Of a stretch of DNA of 64,000 nucleotides, positions 9,739 through 18,260 are shown piece by piece. This stretch comes from Corynebacterium lemuris. Lineage in GTDB: Bacteria; Actinomycetota; Actinomycetes; Mycobacteriales; Mycobacteriaceae. Position numbers and translations under genes: made by a program. The notes beneath the pieces were generated by a model. It worked only from the letters and a program-made list of their open reading frames with translations. It searched no databases and was not told where the DNA came from. The stretch covers positions 62,001 to 126,000 of the forward strand of contig NZ_JANWTC010000005.1 in the NCBI RefSeq assembly GCF_024919295.1, written 5' to 3'. Position 1 is the first letter of the stretch. Every line of letters starts with the position of its first letter.

Positions 9739-11268
9739 CTACTCCCCCGCCCGGCGGTAACCACGGCGCAGGTCCTCGACGATATAGGGCCGGTCGAGGG
9801 TGGAGGGTTCCAGATCGCGGGGCTGGTTGTCCCGGCCGAAGACGGCCGCGGCGGCGAGCGCCTCCTCGTCGAGGAAACGCAGCTCCGGTACCGCCGCCGG
9901 AAGGGACAGTTCCGTTCCCGCGGGCGCGCAGAGGTGGAAACCCCAGTCACCGAAGGTGGGGACATGGACGTGGTAGGGCAGTGTCTGTCCGCAACCGGCC
10001 GCCCGCAGTGTGGCCCCCACCCGCCAGAAGACATCCGGGGTGGTGAATGCCGAGGAGGACTGGACGACCATGCGTCCGCCGGGTGCGAGGGCACGGTGGG
10101 CCAGAGTGTAGAACTCCTCGGAGTACAGCCGGGCCATCGTCTCGTTGTCCGGGTCAGGCAGATCGATGATGACGGTGTCGTAGGCGGTGCCGTCACTGCC
10201 CGCCCGCAGCCAGGTGAAGGCATCTTCCACGATGACGTTGACCCGCGGGTCCGTCAGCGAACCGTGGTTGTCCTCGACCAACACGGTGTTGGCCACCTCA
10301 ATGACGGCCGGGTCGAGTTCAACCTGGGTGACCGACAGATCCATGCGCAGCAGCTCCCGGGCCACCAGTCCGTCACCGCCGCCGATGACGAGGACATGGC
10401 GGGCGCTGTCTGACAGCGCCGGGTAGACCAGCGACTCGGTGTAGCGGTACTCATCGCGGGTGGAGTACTGGAGTCCGCCGTTGAGGTAGAGACGACGGTC
10501 GTCGCCGCGCTGGGTGACCACGATGTCCTGGTAGTCGGACTGGTGGGCGTGGATGATCGGGTCGCTGTAGAGCGACTGGCGGGCGGTGGTGACGATGCCC
10601 TCCGACCGGATGAAAAGTACGGTCAGCACAGCGAGGGCCGCCACCAGCGCGAGCATGGAGGCCACGAACTGCCGGAACGGGATCCAGTGGCGCAGCAGCA
10701 CAGCCGCGAGGAACAGCGCCGCCACGAGGTTGACCAGACCGGCGGCCAGGGTGCCGCGCATGAGCCCCAGTCCGGGGAGCAGGAGGAAGGGCCAGGCCAG
10801 GCCACCGATCAGGGCGCCGGCGTAGTCGGCGAAGTTGAGGGTGGCCAGCAGGGAACCCACGGTGCGGGCATCCGACAGTCGGCCGCGCTGCACCAGAGTC
10901 ATCAGCAGCGGCACCTCCGCGCCGACGAGCATGCCGATGAGCGCGGTGGCGATGACGAGCACGGCAGTGGACTGGCCGATGGTGGCGAAGGTGACGTAGA
11001 GGATGATCGCTGAGGTGCCGCCGATCAGGCCGAGCAGGGTCTCGACCGCCAGGAAGGTCTGGGCCGGCCAGCGCAGGAAGGGCTTGGCGCACAGCGCGCC
11101 GACGCCCAGCGCCGCGACATAACCCGCCACGATGAGCGAGGTCTCGACGATCCCGCCCCCGTTGAGGGAGGTGGACAGGGAGAGCAGCGCCAGCTCGTAC
11201 ACGAGTCCGGAGGCCGCGCACACCCCTACCGCGACGAGCAGCAGCCAGCGCCACAGTCTGCCGCTCAC
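9739..11268 (-). CDS. speE: membrane-embedded spermidine synthase-like aminopropyltransferase
   Basis: 509 residues from a GTG at 11268 that shares GTGA with the end of the DUF350 gene; a longer frame is overlap only. The N-terminal half (to about residue 220) has about seven hydrophobic segments. The C-terminal half is a Rossmann methyltransferase-like domain with VLVIGGGDGLVARELLR, then VELDPAVIEVAN and IIDLPDPDNET, the SpeE nucleotide and polyamine motifs. It should transfer an aminopropyl group from decarboxylated SAM, but the substrate is unproven. The same order of five genes occurs in mycobacteria (Rv2597-Rv2601 type). Confidence 0.85.
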   Translation of the reverse strand: MSGRLWRWLLLVAVGVCAASGLVYELALLSLSTSLNGGGIVETSLIVAGYVAALGVGALCAKPFLRWPAQTFLAVETLLGLIGGTSAIILYVTFATIGQSTAVLVIATALIGMLVGAEVPLLMTLVQRGRLSDARTVGSLLATLNFADYAGALIGGLAWPFLLLPGLGLMRGTLAAGLVNLVAALFLAAVLLRHWIPFRQFVASMLALVAALAVLTVLFIRSEGIVTTARQSLYSDPIIHAHQSDYQDIVVTQRGDDRRLYLNGGLQYSTRDEYRYTESLVYPALSDSARHVLVIGGGDGLVARELLRMDLSVTQVELDPAVIEVANTVLVEDNHGSLTDPRVNVIVEDAFTWLRAGSDGTAYDTVIIDLPDPDNETMARLYSEEFYTLAHRALAPGGRMVVQSSSAFTTPDVFWRVGATLRAAGCGQTLPYHVHVPTFGDWGFHLCAPAGTELSLPAAVPELRFLDEEALAAAAVFGRDNQPRDLEPSTLDRPYIVEDLRRGYRRAGE

Positions 11269-11690
11269 GACATGCTGGCTGCATTGATCGCGGCGATGAC
11301 CACCAGGGTCACGGACACGACGACCGTCCCCGAACGCAGACGGGGATCGGCCACCAGGTCGCGGAAGCGGCCCGGGACCAGCAACTCCACGACGACCAGG
11401 GCCACGCACTGCAGCACCAGCGCGATGACGGCATAGAAGGCGGTCTCCGCCAACCCGGTCAGCAGATCATCCGAGGAGTGCAGGATGGCGCTGACGATGA
11501 TGATGCCGAGCGCGATCTGCTGCGCGGCGGCGAGCATCCCGGCGTTGGGTTTGTGGTCGACGAAGACCAGTTCATGCAGTCTGCCGGGTGTGAGCAGGTC
11601 GAGGAGGATGAAACCCACGAGGAGGATGACCGCGGAGAGCGTGAAGTAGGCGATCGTGCCCAGCGAATCAGTCAGCAGGGTGTCGAACAT
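11265..11690 (-). CDS. DUF350 family membrane protein
   Basis: 141 residues starting MFDTLLTDSLGTIAYF, with four hydrophobic segments and the GRLHELV / GRFRDLV repeat that shows the internal duplication of DUF350 proteins. These commonly neighbour membrane spermidine synthases and DUF4178 genes. The stop overlaps the speE start by 4 nt. Biochemical function unknown. Confidence 0.85.
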   Translation of the reverse strand: MFDTLLTDSLGTIAYFTLSAVILLVGFILLDLLTPGRLHELVFVDHKPNAGMLAAAQQIALGIIIVSAILHSSDDLLTGLAETAFYAVIALVLQCVALVVVELLVPGRFRDLVADPRLRSGTVVVSVTLVVIAAINAASMS

Positions 11691-11742
11691 GGGGGTGAGG
11701 CTCCTTGGTGCCGGGGGAATGGTGGGGAGGTGCGGGGGCGGA

Positions 11743-12162
11743 TTATTTCACACCCGAGCCGGAGCCTGAGGAGCCGCCGCTCGAGCCGCTGGGTGAACCC
11801 GGGGAGAAGCCGGTGCCCAGGTAGACGAAGGTTCCGTTGTTGACCCGCCCCAGATCTTCGACCCGGATGGAGCAGGAACCGTTGGCGTCCTGTGTCACGG
11901 AGATGAGGTTGCGGCGGTAGCGCAGGTACTCGCTGCCGTCAGCCGGGTCGGTGGCCCGCGACTGCGCCCGGCCCACCTCCTCCTCGATCCGGTCGGCGGT
12001 CTCTGCCGGGGTGCCCGTGCACTGGTAGGTGGTGGCGCTGGTGGCCGCGAAGCTCTGGTCCATGCGGTCGTCCAGGTTGCCGGAGCCGACCGCGACCAGC
12101 GCGGCCAGCACGGCGATGCCCGCAGCGACGGCGGCGGCCACGAAATATCTGGTGGAGGTCAC
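11743..12162 (-). CDS. DUF4247 family protein, membrane-anchored
   Basis: 139 residues from a GTG at 12162 sharing GTGA with the upstream DUF2617 gene. A single N-terminal hydrophobic segment (about residues 7-27) suggests a signal anchor with an outside domain. Two Cys (in TTYQCTG and GSCSIRV) could form a disulfide. The last 20 or so residues are almost all Gly and Ser with some Pro. Position between DUF2617 and DUF350 matches the mycobacterial cluster. Function unknown. Confidence 0.8.
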   Translation of the reverse strand: MTSTRYFVAAAVAAGIAVLAALVAVGSGNLDDRMDQSFAATSATTYQCTGTPAETADRIEEEVGRAQSRATDPADGSEYLRYRRNLISVTQDANGSCSIRVEDLGRVNNGTFVYLGTGFSPGSPSGSSGGSSGSGSGVK

Positions 12163-12659
12163 GGTCGGTAGGTGCTCCTCGTACTGACGATGGTGGATTC
12201 CTCCGGGTAGAGATGGCGGGTGTCCCAGCTCCAGCCACCGTCGGTGGCTGCGCCGCGCAGGGCGGTGAGGTGGTGGCGGCCGGGCCCGGGGAAACGGACG
12301 ATGAACCAGCCCGCGGTGTCGAGCAGGGCGTCCGCCTGCTCCCGGAAGTCGTTCCCGTTCCACCGCCGGGTGCGGGTGTCCAGCCGGTAACCGTGGTGCT
12401 CTGTCAGGGCGGGCAGGGGGTGCACCGCCTCCTGCGCGGTGCAGGAGATCTCCTCCCGGAAGACGACTGAGCCGTCGGCGTGGTGGACGGTCACGACATG
12501 GGAGCCCCCGATGACCGCGAGGTGGAGGTGTCCCCCACCGGCCGGTGCCGGGATCACGGTGTCCGCCAGGATCTCCGGGAGGGGTCCGTTCCAGCTCACG
12601 CCGAGGGCGGCTGCGCTGACATCGGCCGGGGTGCAGCGCAGTTCGACGGCGGCCGTCAC
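12159..12659 (-). CDS. DUF2617 family protein
   Basis: 166 residues from a GTG at 12659 (VTAAVELRCTPADVSA) that shares GTGA with the end of the DUF4178 gene. No signal peptide or membrane segment is seen, so it is likely cytosolic. DUF2617 members sit between DUF4178 and DUF4247 in speE clusters of actinobacteria, which matches here. No catalytic motif is visible. Confidence 0.8.
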   Translation of the reverse strand: MTAAVELRCTPADVSAAALGVSWNGPLPEILADTVIPAPAGGGHLHLAVIGGSHVVTVHHADGSVVFREEISCTAQEAVHPLPALTEHHGYRLDTRTRRWNGNDFREQADALLDTAGWFIVRFPGPGRHHLTALRGAATDGGWSWDTRHLYPEESTIVSTRSTYRP

Positions 12660-13276
12660 GGCTTCGGCGCCGGGTAGACGGACAACTCTCCGGGCAGCAC
12701 GGTGTACCCGAGGGAGGCCTCCCACTTACCACCGCCGAAGCTCTCCAGACCGAGGAGACCTCCGCCGCGCCCGATGGCTGCCATGTCGTGGTAGCGCACT
12801 TCACCCTGGGGCGGGAGGCCGGTCTCACCCTCCGTGTGGAATTCGGCGCGGCCGCGCTCCACCAGGTGGTAGTCCGTGCCCTCGACGCGGAGCTGCTGGA
12901 CGGGCTCCAGATGCAGGTCGGGACGGGAGATCCACCAGGCGAGCTTGAGCTGGCCCTCGTCGACCTCCACAGAGAGCCACTCCGAGCCCCTACCGCCCTC
13001 CAGCATGTGCTCGTACCAGGTGTAGTAGCCCTCGGTGACGGTCACGCTGCCGCGGACGACGTAGTCGACGCCGCCGTAGGTGATGATCGCCCCGGGGGCG
13101 AGGACATCGGGGCCGAAGTTCCGCGCGCCGGTGACATCCGCGAAGGGATCCTTCCGGCTCCGGTGCTCCGTCCCACCGTCCCCGGCCCGGCGGGCCCGCA
13201 TTCCCAGCACCAGGAAAATCACTGCCGCGGCTGCGGCGAGGAGGGCCACCAGCCACCAGATCGTCCCTGTGTCCAT
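12656..13276 (-). CDS. DUF4178 domain protein
   Basis: 206 residues starting MDTGTIWWLVALLAAAAAV. One N-terminal transmembrane segment (about residues 7-26) is followed by a soluble beta-rich DUF4178 domain (GAIITYGGVDYVVRGSV, then EWLSVE). GGGAGAG lies 5 nt before the ATG. It is the first gene of the six-gene minus-strand operon ending beyond speE. DUF4178 is widely linked to DUF350 and SpeE; its role is unknown. Confidence 0.85.
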   Translation of the reverse strand: MDTGTIWWLVALLAAAAAVIFLVLGMRARRAGDGGTEHRSRKDPFADVTGARNFGPDVLAPGAIITYGGVDYVVRGSVTVTEGYYTWYEHMLEGGRGSEWLSVEVDEGQLKLAWWISRPDLHLEPVQQLRVEGTDYHLVERGRAEFHTEGETGLPPQGEVRYHDMAAIGRGGGLLGLESFGGGKWEASLGYTVLPGELSVYPAPKP

Positions 13277-13340
13277 TCGGCTCTCCCGGATTCATCGTGG
13301 GTTTCAGCTGGCCGGCACCGGGATCTTCCCCAGCCCCGCG

Positions 13341-13346
13341 AGCATA
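13341..13346 (-). promoter_or_regulatory. candidate -10 box of DUF4178-speE operon
   Basis: TATGCT on the minus strand, about 64 nt before the DUF4178 ATG, in the divergent gap with the rhodanese gene. The -35 is weak. Confidence 0.3.
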
Positions 13347-13422
13347 AGTACCTTGGTGAGGATAGCGGACAGTTTCCATCCATGCCCGTTGCCCTATAGG
13401 TCCCGAAGAAAGGTGCTCCCCC

Positions 13423-13716
13423 ATGAAGACCGTGACCGTCAACCAGGTTCCCTTCGACGCCCAGCTCATCGACGTCCGTGAGGCCGACGAGTACGCGGAG
13501 GGCCACGCCGCCAACGCCGTGCACATCCCCCTCTCTGAGTTTGTGTCCCGCGTGGATGAGATCGACACCAGCCGGGACATCTACATGATCTGCCTGGCCG
13601 GTGGCCGTTCCGCCCAGGCCTGCGAGTACCTGCAGCAGGCCCACGACGTCGAGGCGATCAACGTGGAGGGGGGCACCAGGGCCTGGCGCGAGGCGGAACT
13701 CCCGATGGAGAAATAA
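13423..13716 (+). CDS. single-domain rhodanese-like sulfurtransferase
   Basis: 97 residues. The fold starts IDVREADEYAEGHAANAVHIP, and the active-site loop CLAGGRS carries the catalytic Cys and the Arg of the six-residue rhodanese loop. It likely moves sulfane sulfur; the acceptor is unknown. AGAAAGG lies upstream of the ATG. It stands alone between divergent and downstream promoters, 59 nt before the MarR gene, and is not obviously in an operon. Confidence 0.9.
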   Translation: MKTVTVNQVPFDAQLIDVREADEYAEGHAANAVHIPLSEFVSRVDEIDTSRDIYMICLAGGRSAQACEYLQQAHDVEAINVEGGTRAWREAELPMEK

Positions 13717-13737
13717 TTAGTGGGTAATCTCCCATGA

Positions 13738-13768
13738 TTTAATTAAACCACGGTGGGACACGTACCAT
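13738..13768 (+). promoter_or_regulatory. marR-pls promoter with palindrome over the -35 region
   Basis: A perfect 10-bp palindrome TTTAATTAAA (13738-13747) lies where the -35 should be. After about 17 nt comes the -10 box TACCAT (13763-13768), which ends 7 nt before the MarR ATG. AT-rich palindromes of this kind are common MarR operators, so autorepression is a reasonable inference. Confidence 0.45.
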
Positions 13769-13775
13769 TGCAGGT

Positions 13776-14300
13776 ATGCCACATAAAAAGGATTCACCCA
13801 TCGTGGAGACCGCCGAGCAGACCGGCCTGCCCCTGCCCCTGCTTGAATCACCCAGCTTCCAGCTGGAACGCCTCCGCCGCCGCACCCGCGATGGCGTCGA
13901 GGCAGCCCTGTCCACCCACGACACCACCATGCGCGAATACTGGGTGCTCACCTGCCTCATCGAGGGCGACGCCGCCTCCCAGTCCGCGCTCTCCGAGGCC
14001 CTGGCCATCGACGCCTCCGACATGGTGCGCCTCATTGACGCCCTGGAGTCGAAGGGCTGGGCCCGCCGCGAGCGGGACCCGAAGGACCGCCGCCGGCAGA
14101 TCGTCACATCGACGAAGGCCGGGGCGAAGGCCCAGGGCGAACTCGCCGTACTCGTCGCACAGGCCGAGAAGACCGCGCTGGACGATTCCACCGGAAAACA
14201 GCGCAAACACCTGCGGAAGCTGACCCAGGCGGTGCTGACCACGGAATCAGCCGAGGCCCACCCCGAGAGGCCTGACGGTCCCGTGGCGAAGGGGGCCTAG
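13776..14300 (+). CDS. MarR family transcriptional regulator
   Basis: 174 residues with a winged-helix core: YWVLTCLIEGDAASQSALSEAL, recognition helix DASDMVRLIDALESKGW and the wing RERDPKDRRRQIVTST, where the DxRR motif is diagnostic of MarR. The ATG at 13776 fits a leaderless transcript from TACCAT. A GTG at 13803 with AAGGA upstream is an alternative start. It ends 3 nt before the peptide synthetase gene, so the two are very likely co-transcribed, and the regulator probably controls both. Confidence 0.88.
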   Translation: MPHKKDSPIVETAEQTGLPLPLLESPSFQLERLRRRTRDGVEAALSTHDTTMREYWVLTCLIEGDAASQSALSEALAIDASDMVRLIDALESKGWARRERDPKDRRRQIVTSTKAGAKAQGELAVLVAQAEKTALDDSTGKQRKHLRKLTQAVLTTESAEAHPERPDGPVAKGA

Positions 14301-14303
14301 CGT

Positions 14304-17300
14304 ATGTCGATCCACCAGGTTCCGCGCCAGTTCCTGCGTGCCGGCGAGGCCCCGGCCAAGCGCACGCTCTATGACATCCTGGCCACCACCGCGGCCGAAA
14401 ATCCTGGGGCCGCCGCCATTGATGACGGTGAGATTCTCACCTACGCCGAACTCATGGACGAGGTCCACACCCTGGCTGCCGAGCTGCACGCCAACGGCAT
14501 CCGTCGCGGCGACCGCATCGGCATCCGGATGACCTCCGGCAGCCGCGACCTCTACATCGCCATCCTGGCCACCATCGCGGCCGGCGCCGCCTATGTGCCG
14601 GTGGATGCCGATGATCCCGAGGAACGCGCGGAGATGGTCTTCTCCGAGGGGAAGATCAACGGTGTGTTCACCGACGAAGGCTTCCGTATGCTCGCCCCGC
14701 GTGCGGGCGGCGACAGACACCGGCCGCAGCTGGGTGACACCGCCTGGATCATCTTCACCTCCGGTTCCACGGGTAAACCGAAGGGCGTGGCAGTCTCCCA
14801 CCGCAGCGCCGCCGCCTTCGTCGACGCCGAGGCCGAGCTCTTCCTGGTCAACTCCCCCGGCGGTCCCCTGGGCCCGGAGGACCGGGTCCTGGCCGGCCTG
14901 TCCGTGGCCTTCGACGCCTCATGTGAGGAGATGTGGCTGGCCTGGCGCCACGGCGCCTGCCTGGTGCCGGCCCCGCGTTCCCTGGTGCGTTCCGGCATGG
15001 ATCTGGGCCCGTGGCTGATCCGTCGCGATATCACGGTGGTCTCCACCGTGCCCACCCTGGCCGGACTGTGGCCGGCCGAGGCGCTGGACAACATCCGCCT
15101 GCTCATCGTCGGTGGCGAGGCCTGCTCCCAGGAACTGGTGGAGCGTCTGGCAACCGAGGACCGCGAGATGTGGAACACCTACGGACCCACCGAGGCCACG
15201 GTCGTGGCCTCCGCCACCCAGCTGCACCCGGGCCACCCGGTGGGCATCGGACTACCCCTGGCCGGCTGGGACCTGCTCGTTGTCGACGAGCAGGAGCAGC
15301 CGGTCAACGTCGGCGAGGTCGGTGAGCTGGTCATCGGCGGTGTGGGCCTGGCCCGCTACCTCGATCCGGAGAAGGACGCCGAGAAATACGCCCCCATGCC
15401 CTCGGTCGGCTGGCCGCGGGCCTACCGCTCCGGCGACCACGTCCGCCTGGAGGAGGACGGCCTGTACTTCATCGGTCGGGTCGACGACCAGGTCAAGATC
15501 GGCGGCCGGCGCATCGAGCTCGGCGAGGTGGAGGCCAACGTCGCCGCCCTGCCGAATGTCTACAACTCCGCCGTGGCCGTGCAGCAGACCGGCGCAAACC
15601 AGTCCGTGCTGGTCGGGTATGTCTCCCTCGATGATCCCGCGGCCGGTTTCGACCACGAGGCCGCGCACGAACGTCTCACGGAGACCATGCCGTCCGCCCT
15701 CGTCCCCCGCATCTGCGTCATGGAGGAGCTGCCGATCCGCACCTCCGGCAAGGTGGACAAGAAGGCCCTGCCCTGGCCGCTGCCGGGCGTGGGTGTGGAG
15801 GCCACCGACCTCAACCCGACGGAGGCCTGGCTCGCGGAGCTGTGGGTCGACGTCCTGGGCACCTCCGTCGCCGACGCGGACGCCGATTTCTTCTCCCTCG
15901 GCGGCACCTCCCTCGCCGCCGCGACGCTGGTGGGGCGCATCCGCGATCAGGTCCCCACCGTGGCCGTCCGCGACCTCTACGACCACCCGCGCCTGGGTTC
16001 GCTGGCCGAGGCTGTGGAGGCCATCGCCGAGAAGTCCGGTGTCTCGCTTATCGACGCCGCGCCCGTCACCCCCCGTGACGTTGCTCCGGTGGGTCTGGGC
16101 ACGCGCCTGGCACAACTGCTCATCCAGGTCCCCATGATGACGCTGCAGGCCACCACCTGGCTGGGCTGGATCCTGCTGGGCGGCAACCTCGCCCATCTCG
16201 CCGGTGTGGAATGGACCGTGCACACCTCCTGGTGGCTGGTGGCGGCCCTGCTCATCATCTTCGGTTCCCCGCTCGGCAGGCTGCCGCTGGGCGGGTTGGG
16301 TGCCCGCCTGATCACCCTGGGCATCACACCGGGCGAGTACCGCCGCGGCGGCCCGACCCACCTGCGGATCTGGGCCGCCGAACGCTGGGTGGACGCTTCC
16401 GGCGCCCACTCGATCTCAGGCGCGACGTGGGTGATCTATTTCGCCCGCTCCCTCGGTGTGAAGATCGGCCGGGGCGTGGATCTGCACTCCCTGCCGCCGG
16501 TCACCGGCCTACTCACTCTCGGCGACCACTGCGCCATCGAGCCGGAGGTGGATCTGTCCGGCTACTGGGTCGACGGCGACATCCTGCGCGTCGGCACCAT
16601 CGAGGTCGGCCCCGAGGCCCGCGTCGGCGCCCGCTCCACCCTGCTGCCCGGCACCGTCATCGGTGCCGACGCCCACGTGGAGGCCGGATCCACCGTCACC
16701 GGTGACCGTCCCGCCAAACCCGGTGCCCGCTGGTCGGGTTCCCCGGCGGAGAAGGTCGGCCGTTCCAAGCACCGCTTCCCCGACGAGTACCCGCCCCGGC
16801 GTTCCCGATGGGTGCCCGTCTACGGTCTGACCTCCGTGATGCTCAGCCTGCAACCGCTCGTGGCCATCGCGCTCGGTGCCCTCGTGGCCATCGCCCTGGT
16901 GCAGACCACCAACGGCAACCCGCTGCTCGGCGGGGTGCTCTTCGCCCCGCTGGGGGCTCTGGTCGCCTTCGTCTTCTACATGATCGCCACCTGGCTGGGT
17001 GTGCGTGTGCTCTCCCTCGGACTGCAACCCGGCGTCACCCCGGTGCGCTCCTTCCGTGGCTGGCAGCTGTGGACCATCGAACGCCTCATGGACGACGCCC
17101 GCACCTACCTCTTCCCCCTCTACGCCGGCCAGCTCACCCCGATGTGGCTGCGCAGTCTGGGTGCGAGGATCGGCCAGGACGTGGAGATCTCCACCGCGGT
17201 GATGGTGCCCGCACTCACCGAGGTCCGCGACGGTGCCTTCCTCGCCGACGACACCCTCATCGGCGGCTACGAGCTCGGCGGCGGCTGGATGCTCACCGGT

Positions 17301-18203
17301 GAGACCCGCGTGGGCAAACGCAGCTTCGTCGGCAACTCCGGCATCACCGGACCGGGCCGCAAGCTCCCGAAGAATTCCCTGGTGGCCGTGCTCTCCTCGA
17401 CCCCGAAGAAGGCCAAGGCCAACACCAACTGGTGGGGTTCCCCGCCGGAACGCATGCGCCGTGTCCAGGTCGACGCCGACGGTGGTGAGGCCCTGACCTA
17501 CAACCCCGGCCTGAAGGTGAAGATCTTCCGCGGATTCATCGAGACGATGCGGCTGCTCGCGCCCATGGTCTCGGCGATGCTGCTGGCCGCGGTCGTCGGC
17601 ACGCTCTACTGGCTGACGGTCACCGTCGGTGTATGGGCCGCGTGGCTGGCCGGTGGTGTCACCCTCATGGCCGCCGGGCTGCTGGCCATCATCATCACGG
17701 TGCTGGTGAAGTGGTTCTGCGTCGGTAAGCACCGCCCCGGCGACCACCCGCTGTGGAGCGAATTCGTCTGGCTCAACGAGCTGCAGGACGCCTTCGTCGA
17801 GTCCGTCGCCGCCCCCTGGTTCCTCGTGCCCGGCCTCGGCACCGCGGAACTCAACCTGGCGCTGCGGGCCCTGGGTGCGCGCATCGGTCGCGGCGCGTGG
17901 ATCGAGTCCTACTGGTTCCCCGAGACTGACCTCTGTGTCGTCGGCAGGGGCGCCACGGTCGGGCCGGGAACAGTCGTGCAGACGCACCTGTTCCAGGACC
18001 GCGTCATGAGCCTCGATCAGGTCATCATCGCTGACGGCGCCACCCTGGCCGCCCACTCGGTGATGCTGCCGGCCGCCACCCTCGGCGCAGGAGCCACCGT
18101 CGGACCCGGTTCCCTGGTCATGCGCGGTGACCAGGTGCCCGCCAACACCGTCTGGCAGGGCAACCCGATCGAACCGTGGGTGAGGAACCAGAGCGAACTC
18201 TGA
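14304..18203 (+). CDS. Pls/PosA-type single-module non-ribosomal peptide synthetase
   Basis: 1299 residues. The adenylation domain (about 1-500) has A3 TSGSTGKPKGVAVSH, A5 NTYGPTEATV, A7 YRSGDHVR, A8 GRVDDQVKIGGRRIELGEVE and A10 RTSGKVDKKALP. The carrier domain has LGGTS with phosphopantetheine Ser536. Three units follow, each of a pair of membrane helices plus a left-handed-beta-helix (hexapeptide-like) domain, with no ordinary condensation or thioesterase domain. This is the layout of epsilon-poly-lysine synthetase (Pls) and relatives, which make amino-acid homopolymers at the membrane. The pocket residues I read (D204, A205, E208, S247, I268, G270, T292, V300, V301) include an acidic E208, which suggests a basic substrate such as lysine. 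GAAGGGGG precedes the start. Confidence 0.88.
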   Translation: MSIHQVPRQFLRAGEAPAKRTLYDILATTAAENPGAAAIDDGEILTYAELMDEVHTLAAELHANGIRRGDRIGIRMTSGSRDLYIAILATIAAGAAYVPVDADDPEERAEMVFSEGKINGVFTDEGFRMLAPRAGGDRHRPQLGDTAWIIFTSGSTGKPKGVAVSHRSAAAFVDAEAELFLVNSPGGPLGPEDRVLAGLSVAFDASCEEMWLAWRHGACLVPAPRSLVRSGMDLGPWLIRRDITVVSTVPTLAGLWPAEALDNIRLLIVGGEACSQELVERLATEDREMWNTYGPTEATVVASATQLHPGHPVGIGLPLAGWDLLVVDEQEQPVNVGEVGELVIGGVGLARYLDPEKDAEKYAPMPSVGWPRAYRSGDHVRLEEDGLYFIGRVDDQVKIGGRRIELGEVEANVAALPNVYNSAVAVQQTGANQSVLVGYVSLDDPAAGFDHEAAHERLTETMPSALVPRICVMEELPIRTSGKVDKKALPWPLPGVGVEATDLNPTEAWLAELWVDVLGTSVADADADFFSLGGTSLAAATLVGRIRDQVPTVAVRDLYDHPRLGSLAEAVEAIAEKSGVSLIDAAPVTPRDVAPVGLGTRLAQLLIQVPMMTLQATTWLGWILLGGNLAHLAGVEWTVHTSWWLVAALLIIFGSPLGRLPLGGLGARLITLGITPGEYRRGGPTHLRIWAAERWVDASGAHSISGATWVIYFARSLGVKIGRGVDLHSLPPVTGLLTLGDHCAIEPEVDLSGYWVDGDILRVGTIEVGPEARVGARSTLLPGTVIGADAHVEAGSTVTGDRPAKPGARWSGSPAEKVGRSKHRFPDEYPPRRSRWVPVYGLTSVMLSLQPLVAIALGALVAIALVQTTNGNPLLGGVLFAPLGALVAFVFYMIATWLGVRVLSLGLQPGVTPVRSFRGWQLWTIERLMDDARTYLFPLYAGQLTPMWLRSLGARIGQDVEISTAVMVPALTEVRDGAFLADDTLIGGYELGGGWMLTGETRVGKRSFVGNSGITGPGRKLPKNSLVAVLSSTPKKAKANTNWWGSPPERMRRVQVDADGGEALTYNPGLKVKIFRGFIETMRLLAPMVSAMLLAAVVGTLYWLTVTVGVWAAWLAGGVTLMAAGLLAIIITVLVKWFCVGKHRPGDHPLWSEFVWLNELQDAFVESVAAPWFLVPGLGTAELNLALRALGARIGRGAWIESYWFPETDLCVVGRGATVGPGTVVQTHLFQDRVMSLDQVIIADGATLAAHSVMLPAATLGAGATVGPGSLVMRGDQVPANTVWQGNPIEPWVRNQSEL

Positions 18204-18211
18204 GCAGGGAA

Positions 18212-18260
18212 GGAACCCCGGGCACCTGTTCATCTCAAGCCCGGGGTTTCCTCATTTTTC
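18212..18260. terminator. intrinsic terminator between pls-type gene and orphan gene
   Basis: A stem of CCCCGGGC with GCCCGGGG, extended by near-complementary flanks and with a loop of about 15 nt, is followed on the plus strand by TTTCCTCATTTTTCC. It serves the synthetase gene and overlaps the stop of the convergent gene at 18252. Confidence 0.75.

Noticed and set aside
16509-18233. 574-residue minus-strand frame within the peptide synthetase gene
   Set aside because: Antisense shadow; the plus strand shows all adenylation and carrier motifs.
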